Below are positions 7,825-14,817 of a stretch of 14,817 nt of DNA, in pieces. Origin of the DNA: Candidatus Omnitrophota bacterium. Its GTDB lineage: Bacteria; Omnitrophota; Koll11; Gygaellales; Profunditerraquicolaceae. The notes beneath the pieces are model-generated. The model searched no databases. It was given only the letters and a program-made list of their open reading frames with translations, and had not been told where the DNA came from. Location of the stretch: positions 1 to 14,817 of the forward strand of contig JAPLLP010000255.1 of assembly GCA_026387515.1 (NCBI GenBank), written 5' to 3'. Position 1 is the stretch's first letter. Every line of letters begins with the position of its first letter. Position numbers and translations under genes: made by a program.

Positions 7825-10800
7825 TTATCCGAGCTTACTTAAAGCCAGCTGCAATTCATTTACCGGCTTATCCGATTCAAGCAAGGACAGGATTTGTCTA
7901 AGCTTGGCATCGGTATCGCAGCAACGTTCTTCTTCCAATCTTAATATATCCACAATACAACTTAGGATTTTATCCACCTGTTCTTGACAATCATCACTTG
8001 TGCAACTGACTATCAAATACTCCTTGAGCCTCTGACTGGAAGGAATTATTTCCCCCTGAAGCATCTTTTGGATCTCCTGCCATTCCTTATCCAGGTTGAT
8101 ATTTAAAGTCGATGGTTTTGGAATATTAGATTGGGCCCCGGGACTAACAATTGACTCTGTGGCAATCGGCAGTGCGGTGAAATTGATACCTCCGGTATTG
8201 GTAGGAGCGCCTGCGCTATCGGCAGGATTACCGGCTGATAAACCCATGGCAGGCGCTCCTTTTTCTATAGGACTTGCCACATTTATAAGGCTTCGGGTAT
8301 TGAGTTCAACTGCAAGCGTAATTGCCTCGCGGCTATTTGAAAGCGCCACAAACATCGCCTCGTCCACCAAGAAACGGACCCGCGATTCATCGCCCCACCG
8401 ACGGTCTACGCTGCTCTCAACCCGGGGTATCTTTAGCTCATTATCAATAACATCCTGATACAAAGCTTCTATTTTAGCGGAATCGCCATCGCTCGGAGAA
8501 CGGACAATAAAAGCGCGCGCGCCAGTTACATTCTGAACCCCCGCCATCTGTAACGCCCTTTCCAGCGCCCTGCGGGCGAGCCCTCTAGAAACAAAATTGC
8601 TGGTATGTATCAGAACGGAATTTCTATTTTCGTTATTAACGATAACGATATAATTAGAGAAACTGGCTCCTTGACTGGGAAGAACCTTACCTTGCCCGCC
8701 TGCCACTAAAGTGGCAAAAACCGTATCGCTTTCTTTTAGGCGCTCGGTCTGATTCTCTTCTCCGTACCATAAACGTGATCTGTATTTCTTTGCTAGCGAA
8801 AATTCTAGAGAAGAAAAATCGGTTTTTCCGAAAGCAAGTGATTCCGATTCCTTAGCCTGCAAAATCTTGATCCTTTCATCGAGATAACTATTCACAGATT
8901 TCTCAAAGGTTTCGATAAAATCGCAGTTGACATTTGGCCAGTCTGCAAAAACCTTTCTGCGCAATTTCGCATGCTGCGAGCGATCCTCTTGAAGCAGGAG
9001 CCGTAATTGACCCACATCATCTATGAGATCGAACTGGACCTTGACAAATCTGGCTTTCGGAGTATTTATATTTGCTGCGCTGAATCTATTGATCTGAATC
9101 CCCCAGGCCAGAATATGCGCAGCCTTTTCTATAGTAAAACCAAATAATTCCTCGCTGCTCTTTCCTTTAAGCCGCGCTTTCCATTGAATCTCGAGCAACT
9201 CATGCTCTATTGCAAATTCTTTGTCCAAATCAATTGGATCCTTTTGCAAAAATAAATATACCGTTATCCCGTCTTGGTCGGCTATATTAAAAGCCCCTGC
9301 TACGCCTTTACTCAGCAATAACATGCCTGCCGCGTCTTCGTTATCATAGTCAATGCGCTTGACTATCTTGCCTTCTATCTGCATCTGGGGAGGGCGCGTT
9401 TCTTGCAGCCGCTTAGCCGCATACTTAAGAAGCGTATCCTCTTCACCTGGCGCCAGCTCTTCATAACCATCCACGATGTTCTTAAGCGCGCTGGCAGAAG
9501 ACGCTCTTTTCGCTTGGACTGCCTGATTCGCCGTAACTATTGAAGTAACCAGCGTCTGGATAGTCAAACAGGATGGCAGGTTCCGTGCTTCAAAACCAGG
9601 CCGGCTGATATTCACGAAGCGGTAAGAAGAAACATTGCCTCCGGGCAACTGGACGGCAATAAGGATCGGGAATAATTCACCCAGCCTCAATTGCCCTTCT
9701 ATATCATTTATCCTGCTAAAGTTTATATTCTCTAAAGAAACGATTCTCCCTTCCCTGTCTATAATACCAGCAAGGTATATTTGATCGCTGTCTCTTGTCT
9801 TACGGTTAATCTCCTGAATAACCTCGGGAGAAGTTATTGCCCTTACGTTAAAATCAAGCCATCCCCTGCTTTTGTCATTGCACCGGAAGACGCTTGCGGC
9901 GCCACTTTTTATTTCCCGGAATAACCCTACGCTAGATAGGCTTGCGGGTTTCAGTTTTCCGAACTCCCGCATCACCACAAAATCCAAGATTCCTGTTACC
10001 ATGGACTTACCTGTGATTATGCGTACAATGTGATTATCCCCTCCCTCGCCTAAGCTTACTATCCTATCTCCTACCCGAAATCCTGCCGGGGTTTCAATTT
10101 TGACTGCTTCCTGCCGCCCAAGCGCGATAGTCAACCTATAGGCAATCTCGCGGGATATATCGGCAAGCCTATCGGATTCTTCTCGCGTTAAGCCGCCTCT
10201 CTCTCGAAGATTTCTTAGTAACTCCCTCCATTCCTGCAGCATGTTGCTCTTTATATGCCTATCCCAAGAAATTCCTGCGGTCTCCAGCGCCCCTATCAAC
10301 TCACTGGTGGAAATATACCCTTCTGGACGGCGGCCATTTTGCCACTCTTCAAAGCTAAAAAATAAAGAGCCGGGCTGTTGGGCTGAAGATATAGATCCCT
10401 CTTCTACTACAGACGCTACAACAGCACGCAAGATATTGCTAGCTTCCTCTAATACTTTATCGCCTATGGCTCCGGATAAAGATGTCTCACTTATTAGAAA
10501 CTCTTTTATTCTGGGCACAGACCTAAAAGCTCTCTTATAATCCGCTTCTTGCCCGCTCTTTGCGCGGGAAACGTCAAACTCGGTGGCAGTATTCAATAGA
10601 TCCGCGGAATCCTCCCTTGCCTTTTGTGATAAAATGCTTTTGAGGTCCCCCGCATCATTTCCTAATACGTGCCGGATTAACTGTAGCGCCCAAAGAACAA
10701 TCTCGATCTTTTCCTTCCCATTAATAGAGAGCTGGCTGATGCGGCCTGTAAGTTCTTTAAGTTGTTGTCGGCTAAGCCGCTGGCAGATCTCCATGGCCAG

Positions 10801-11772
10801 GCTGTGCTCTTGAGTAGAAGCGTCGGCCAGAAGGCCAAAAATAATTTGGCCTTGCACTCCGGGATCCTGCGCGTTAATTTCTCCCGCTTCTAAAATAGCG
10901 ACTAATGAAATAGCGGCAGACACCGTTGCGGTTGTGCTCCTGCCTCCGGGAACAACCACGCTGTCAATATAAGCAAAACGCAATTCCGGCGCCACCCCTT
11001 GTTCGCTTGCGGCCTTCTTCTTGGTGGCGGGAGAAACCGTCCTTAATTCAATCGGGGGAGTTTTTTCTCCGGTAAGTTTCTCATAAAGATCACCTATTGC
11101 GGCTCTAATTTCTTTGTCTGCATGGGCAGTGATTGCCCTAAGGAGCCTCGAATCATTATCCTCTCCTTGCTCGACAGGTATATTAAATCTCGTAGCTAGA
11201 TAACGGATAAAGAGCAGCGCCGACCATCCCGACGCAACTCGAGGCATTTGTTCCCACTGCCCTTCAGGGCCGTTAAAATAGGAGTAATCATTGTTAAAAA
11301 TTTGATGCAGCCCATACCTCAGGTTTGAAATTACCAGTAGTTCTCCGGTATAGGCGATTAATTCGCTCTTCACTGCCCTTAAGAGATCTTCCTTCTCGCT
11401 GCCGGATAATTTCCATAATTCGGAGATCTGATCAAAAACAGCTTTCACATCGGCATCGGTAAAGGCGCGGTCAGGACGCAAATGGTCGGCGACATGCACT
11501 AACTCATGGGTAATGGCGATCTCCAACAGCTGCTCTCCAATGCTTTTCTTATCCATCGAGCCGAATGCCTCTTTTAATAGCGCCCTCATTGACTGAGCAA
11601 ATTTCCCCTCTTGCGGATCGCCTTTCTGGTTAATAATTTCCAGGGCCTGATCGGCTAGAGAAGAAAACCGTGGCCTATTAACTATGATCATATCCCCGAC
11701 ATAAAACGCGCTCCAGGTTTCAGTAGACTTCTGGCGCGCCACAATCTCTTCGGCAAAATACACAGGGATCAC
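7825..11772 (-). CDS. Giant protein of unknown function, downstream part, with HELVH zincin-like motif
   Basis: The 1315-residue frame starts at a GTG (11770-11772) that has no Shine-Dalgarno, so it may be a continuation of the upstream giant frame rather than a separate gene. I do not recognise a named family. Residues 85-97 read IAITHELVHVADH, an HExxH motif (His89, Glu90, His93) with a possible third ligand in SELIAYTGEL (Glu137), a gluzincin-like layout. A second, altered motif, FAIEHELLEIQWK (His857, Glu858, Glu861), is followed by EKAAHILAW (His886). Residues about 1020-1140 form an alpha/beta-looking module of unknown kind. Residues about 1168-1225 are a low-complexity Gly/Ala/Ser/Pro linker containing an in-frame palindromic repeat. 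The C-terminus is helical with several cysteines (SCTSDDC, ERCC). No signal peptide or membrane segment is seen. A stem-loop follows the stop. Confidence 0.85.
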   Translation of the reverse strand: MIPVYFAEEIVARQKSTETWSAFYVGDMIIVNRPRFSSLADQALEIINQKGDPQEGKFAQSMRALLKEAFGSMDKKSIGEQLLEIAITHELVHVADHLRPDRAFTDADVKAVFDQISELWKLSGSEKEDLLRAVKSELIAYTGELLVISNLRYGLHQIFNNDYSYFNGPEGQWEQMPRVASGWSALLFIRYLATRFNIPVEQGEDNDSRLLRAITAHADKEIRAAIGDLYEKLTGEKTPPIELRTVSPATKKKAASEQGVAPELRFAYIDSVVVPGGRSTTATVSAAISLVAILEAGEINAQDPGVQGQIIFGLLADASTQEHSLAMEICQRLSRQQLKELTGRISQLSINGKEKIEIVLWALQLIRHVLGNDAGDLKSILSQKAREDSADLLNTATEFDVSRAKSGQEADYKRAFRSVPRIKEFLISETSLSGAIGDKVLEEASNILRAVVASVVEEGSISSAQQPGSLFFSFEEWQNGRRPEGYISTSELIGALETAGISWDRHIKSNMLQEWRELLRNLRERGGLTREESDRLADISREIAYRLTIALGRQEAVKIETPAGFRVGDRIVSLGEGGDNHIVRIITGKSMVTGILDFVVMREFGKLKPASLSSVGLFREIKSGAASVFRCNDKSRGWLDFNVRAITSPEVIQEINRKTRDSDQIYLAGIIDREGRIVSLENINFSRINDIEGQLRLGELFPILIAVQLPGGNVSSYRFVNISRPGFEARNLPSCLTIQTLVTSIVTANQAVQAKRASSASALKNIVDGYEELAPGEEDTLLKYAAKRLQETRPPQMQIEGKIVKRIDYDNEDAAGMLLLSKGVAGAFNIADQDGITVYLFLQKDPIDLDKEFAIEHELLEIQWKARLKGKSSEELFGFTIEKAAHILAWGIQINRFSAANINTPKARFVKVQFDLIDDVGQLRLLLQEDRSQHAKLRRKVFADWPNVNCDFIETFEKSVNSYLDERIKILQAKESESLAFGKTDFSSLEFSLAKKYRSRLWYGEENQTERLKESDTVFATLVAGGQGKVLPSQGASFSNYIVIVNNENRNSVLIHTSNFVSRGLARRALERALQMAGVQNVTGARAFIVRSPSDGDSAKIEALYQDVIDNELKIPRVESSVDRRWGDESRVRFLVDEAMFVALSNSREAITLAVELNTRSLINVASPIEKGAPAMGLSAGNPADSAGAPTNTGGINFTALPIATESIVSPGAQSNIPKPSTLNINLDKEWQEIQKMLQGEIIPSSQRLKEYLIVSCTSDDCQEQVDKILSCIVDILRLEEERCCDTDAKLRQILSLLESDKPVNELQLALSKLG
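8203..8260. repeat. Palindromic repeat copy A inserted in frame in the giant gene
   Basis: The arms AGGAGCGCCTGC (8203-8214) and GCAGGCGCTCCT (8249-8260) are 12-bp perfect complements around a 34-base centre. The centre includes ATTACCGGCTGATAAACC (8227-8244), identical at 17 of 18 positions to the core of the intergenic stem-loop at 7777-7794. The following GCGCTCCTTTT resembles the GCGCCCCTTTT after copy B. It encodes GAPAMGLSAGNPADSAGAPT in the linker of the giant protein without breaking the frame. Confidence 0.7.
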
Positions 11773-11788
11773 CTTTAGACATTAAAGG
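11772..11788. other. Inverted repeat at the junction of the two giant frames
   Basis: CCTTTA (11772-11777) and TAAAGG (11783-11788) are perfect 6-bp arms around GACAT. They contain the stop of the upstream frame and abut the GTG of the downstream one. A self-complementary AGGCCGGCCT lies next to it. The repeat is short and may be chance, but it marks the exact point of the frame change. Confidence 0.45.
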
Positions 11789-14700
11789 CCGGCCTCTTAT
11801 CTTCAATCTGCACTGTCACATAAAAACCACGCTGCAATAAATATGACGCGTTAAATTGGTACCAATAATTATTCACATCATCAATAAATGCCCCTCTTTT
11901 AAGTACGCTCACGGTGGCGTTAATTACCGCTTTTAATTCTGGCCCTATTGAATCTGCTTCGCGATTTAACCGTGAAACAACCAGTTCCTCTTCTTGGCTT
12001 AAGCTTGATTGAAACGGATTGCCGAGGCTAATTTTCCCTATCTCTTGAGTAAAGGTATCTTTAAAAAATGCTCCTAAGGCAGCTGGCGCATTCTTATCTT
12101 CTCCCGCGGTAGGAGACTCTCCGGCAATAATGCGTTTTATTGCCACTGGGAGCAGTGCCAAAGCCGGTAAGAAGCTACGCCGGCTCATCCCTTCCATTGA
12201 GCGATCCACTCCTAGCTCTTTATGCGCTACCTGACGGTCTTTATCGCTTTGCCGGATTAAACCCTTGACATTTTTAAGCAACCCCTCCAGCATCATGGGA
12301 ATTTCTTCGGCAGGAACACCTCTACGCTCCAACCAATCAGCCATAGCTTCATGCATAAGCACGTTTAATTTAGAATTATACGAGTCTTTATTTAGGCTTA
12401 TGTCATCGGTTAGGTCGCGCCAATAATAATCAACTATAAGGACCTGGTTGCCATTGCGGATAACATTATGGCCCGGGGAAAAAGCCTGCATCCGGCCTTC
12501 AGAGATAAGCCGGACCTCGGGCACCCGGAAAGCCAGGCCAGAGGAACGATTAGGGCCCATCTTTTGATCCTGCAAGATGACAAGGTGCTCTTGGGCAATT
12601 GCTTGAGGCTTACCGTCTTTCCAGGCAAGCTTGAATGCTGCGTCAAAAATCTGCGGGATAAGTTTTGATGCCTGACTAATCGCATCTTGGGCAATGATCT
12701 GTGTCTCTTTTGGAGTAGGCGCCTCCGAACTGAGCGTGTCCACGCCATGTTCGAGCGCATCCCGGAAAAGGCTCTGAAATTCGCGCGCGGAGAGCGGTAT
12801 ATTCTTCTCTTTCCTGATCTTCTCTAATAAATGCAGCTGATAAAGATGGGCTAATTCGTGCCCATCCACATCCGGCTCACGATTCAAGAACCATTCAATC
12901 ACAAAAGGTGCCGCAAGGGCAAAAGGAACCGCAGCCCAGAATACTACCGTACTGCCGGATATGAGCGCGCCCAACGCGCCAATGCCAAGCCAACTGATAG
13001 CCTGGCTTTGGTAAACCCGGTCTCTAGGATAATATATCATCCCGGTCATATTACCTTCTTTATCGTAACGGGCATCCGCGACCGGGCCTTCGTATTGGGC
13101 TAACCAATGGAAGAGCTCTGAGAACACGATCTTAACCGTGCTAAAGAAAAGGGTAAAATCCCTGCGCACAAGCGCTGCGGCGCATTGACGGAGGCCGAGC
13201 AGTATAATCGTTGCTTCTTTTTTATTAAAATCGATCAAGGAAAAAGGCTCTTTGGTGATGGGAACGCCCGCTTGCCTGGCAATGAACCCGCGGAAGGCCT
13301 CATTTCTTTCTGCCCTAGCTTCAGTTGCGGCATCATTCTGCAGTGCTACGAGAGAAGAGGTATCCCATTGAGCAACATTGCCTTCAAAACCGCGGTCTGC
13401 GACAGGCTGTGTGCTTCCGGCTGCCGGTTGCGGCATAATCCGGTTCTTTTCTGTATTCTCTAGTTTCATCGCGGGTTCTGAATTCTGTATCACTAAGGGG
13501 GACCTGCCGCGGGGGTTCAAAGCCAAGGACTCATCTCGCGCCTCGCTTAGCGTCGGCATAGGAAGCCCGGAGCTCGGCTCCGGAGCTGGAGCAGGAGTTA
13601 AACTAACCTCCTTGAGGTTAAGGCCAACCAGGATTTCTTCAAAATACTGCTTAAGGTCCTGCCACAACGCCTCCTGTAACTCCTGCTGGCCATCCGCTGA
13701 TATGGTCCTATTGCCTGCGAGGAAAACCACTATATCCTTTACTCCCGGGCGCATGCGCAATGCAACTGCCTCCCATTCCCTGACGCCCTCTTTGTATATC
13801 TGCACAATACCGTTATCGTCACTGTCGATTAAATTTAAGCCAAGCAGTTCTATAGCGCGCGCAACCTTTTCTTCGGTCGCATCTACCAGTAGGCCGCCTA
13901 ACACCTGCCGCGTGCGCCCGAAGATCCGCATAAGCTCTTCCTGATTTTTTTTCTCCGCAAGCCTGAACTCAAATTCTTCAATAGCGGCATTAACCGCCTC
14001 CAGCAAAGACTCTGCCGGCCGCTTGACATCGAAATAACCATCCAGCTGGTAGTGCTCCAGATCTCGCGTCAGTATGTCCTGTACGAGCTGCTCGTCCTTC
14101 TCGATATTAACAGGAACTATATCCATATTATCATCGCTGCCGCTGATAAGTTTATCGTATAATTTTCCTATTGCTATGGTGTTTAGCCCAAGAATGTTAA
14201 ATAGATGGGCCACTTGCAGGCGCTCAGGCGCTACGCCGGCCAAAGCAAGGTTTATGCGCTTGTGCGCCTGGATCGCGCCAAGCAGGGCATTAGCGATGAT
14301 ACGTTCAAACAATGGCGTACCGGCAACAGCCGATTCTCTCATTTCCTGCGTAAACTGACTTTGGCAATATCCCTTTAGATCCTGCAGCATGTCTTCGCGC
14401 AATGGCCCGAGCACATCCGTTGATTCTTGAGAAATGAGCTCCTGTATCGGCCGGGACTGAATATACTTGTCAACAAATCCTTCCACTTGGCCCCTGATAG
14501 CCTCCCAGGCATCTCCGCCGGTGGGCGAACCATTTTTCATCCAGATATCAATTAACCCCCGCTCTGGCTCATCCGAATCCCAATCTGCTCCGGTAATCAG
14601 GCCTGTCCAGAGAATATCAGCGTAACTCAACCAGTGGGGCGCAACTAACTTATTGTTGCTCAACCGCGGGAACACCTCCCGCAACCTTTGGCTGTCCTGG

Positions 14701-14817
14701 GCGCGGGCATGGCTGACCATGAAGCTAACTAACATCTGTTTGGGTAATTTATTCAGGTCAATCCGGATCTCCCTGGCAGGCTGGCCCGACTTTTGGGCGC
14801 GCTCCTCTGTTTGCGCT
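11775..14817 (-). CDS. Giant protein of unknown function, upstream part, with membrane hairpin and HELAH motif (5' end beyond window)
   Basis: The frame stays open from the TAA at 11775-11777 to the window edge, at least 1013 codons. An ATG at 14733-14735 is possible, but it has no Shine-Dalgarno and the codons before it (KSGQPAREIRIDLNKLPKQ) look coding, so the true start is probably outside. Numbering from that ATG, residues 1-375 are largely helical. Residues 380-445 are a Pro/Ser/Ala-rich linker. Residues about 579-617 form a hydrophobic membrane hairpin (WLGIGALGALI ... VIEWFL) directly before DVDGHELAHLYQLHLL, an HExxH motif at His626-His630. A second His-Glu motif is LMHEAMADWLERRG (His795, Glu796, Asp800). 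Residues 850-871 (MSRRSFLPALALLPVA onward) resemble a twin-arginine signal. No family is recognised; membrane placement of HExxH suggests a zinc-peptidase-like domain. It ends in YVTVQIEDKRPAFNV, which looks interrupted. Confidence 0.85.
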   Translation of the reverse strand, partial: AQTEERAQKSGQPAREIRIDLNKLPKQMLVSFMVSHARAQDSQRLREVFPRLSNNKLVAPHWLSYADILWTGLITGADWDSDEPERGLIDIWMKNGSPTGGDAWEAIRGQVEGFVDKYIQSRPIQELISQESTDVLGPLREDMLQDLKGYCQSQFTQEMRESAVAGTPLFERIIANALLGAIQAHKRINLALAGVAPERLQVAHLFNILGLNTIAIGKLYDKLISGSDDNMDIVPVNIEKDEQLVQDILTRDLEHYQLDGYFDVKRPAESLLEAVNAAIEEFEFRLAEKKNQEELMRIFGRTRQVLGGLLVDATEEKVARAIELLGLNLIDSDDNGIVQIYKEGVREWEAVALRMRPGVKDIVVFLAGNRTISADGQQELQEALWQDLKQYFEEILVGLNLKEVSLTPAPAPEPSSGLPMPTLSEARDESLALNPRGRSPLVIQNSEPAMKLENTEKNRIMPQPAAGSTQPVADRGFEGNVAQWDTSSLVALQNDAATEARAERNEAFRGFIARQAGVPITKEPFSLIDFNKKEATIILLGLRQCAAALVRRDFTLFFSTVKIVFSELFHWLAQYEGPVADARYDKEGNMTGMIYYPRDRVYQSQAISWLGIGALGALISGSTVVFWAAVPFALAAPFVIEWFLNREPDVDGHELAHLYQLHLLEKIRKEKNIPLSAREFQSLFRDALEHGVDTLSSEAPTPKETQIIAQDAISQASKLIPQIFDAAFKLAWKDGKPQAIAQEHLVILQDQKMGPNRSSGLAFRVPEVRLISEGRMQAFSPGHNVIRNGNQVLIVDYYWRDLTDDISLNKDSYNSKLNVLMHEAMADWLERRGVPAEEIPMMLEGLLKNVKGLIRQSDKDRQVAHKELGVDRSMEGMSRRSFLPALALLPVAIKRIIAGESPTAGEDKNAPAALGAFFKDTFTQEIGKISLGNPFQSSLSQEEELVVSRLNREADSIGPELKAVINATVSVLKRGAFIDDVNNYWYQFNASYLLQRGFYVTVQIEDKRPAFNV

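Noticed and set aside
8350..8770. CheD-like deamidase module in the giant protein (region with YIVIVNNENRNSVLIHTSNF)
   Set aside because: The strand-His-strand order is only vaguely reminiscent and the characteristic cysteine and glycine motifs are missing, so no domain is called.

Overview
This is a bacterial window in which every gene lies on the minus strand. It has two blocks separated by a structured, roughly 350-base intergenic region. GC content is moderate. The combination of a PyrR-regulated pyrimidine operon with very long, poorly conserved ORFs carrying HExxH motifs, low-complexity linkers and almost no recognisable domains recalls uncultured lineages known for giant genes, such as Candidatus Omnitrophota. 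That assignment is inference from gene style, not from a marker gene.

Block 1 (transcribed from about 7647 down to 1 and beyond) is a de novo pyrimidine operon. It begins with a consensus sigma70 promoter (7654-7682), a PyrR-binding hairpin and an intrinsic attenuator. The genes follow in the order pyrR, pyrB, pyrC, a Mut7-C-type gene, an EndoQ-like repair nuclease, a flavodoxin, tRNA-Arg(CCG), a LOG-like gene, carA and carB (cut by the window edge). Most junctions overlap or abut, so one transcript is likely. CarAB makes carbamoyl phosphate, PyrB joins it to aspartate and PyrC closes the ring; PyrR senses the end product and sets the attenuator. Several frames are damaged. The 5' end of pyrB is interrupted by a stop and lacks its N-terminal segment. 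The pyrR tail leaves the family pattern at the same place. The Mut7-C gene has an internal deletion and frameshift. The LOG-like gene has an in-frame TGA.

The spacer (7476-7824) holds, in transcription order, a large compound stem-loop and a GC-rich hairpin after the upstream gene, then the pyr promoter and the pyr leader. The compound stem-loop shares an 18-base core (17 of 18 identical) with a palindrome inside the coding sequence of the neighbouring giant gene, suggesting a small palindromic repeat family that tolerates insertion into genes.

Block 2 (7825 to the window end) is two giant ORFs of at least 1013 and 1315 codons. They are offset by one base at a junction with no ribosome binding site and probably come from one ancestral ORF of more than 2,300 codons. 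Together they carry two HExxH motifs, two related His-Glu motifs, a membrane hairpin and an internal twin-arginine-like segment. Their function is unknown; a surface or secreted zinc-peptidase-like role is a guess.
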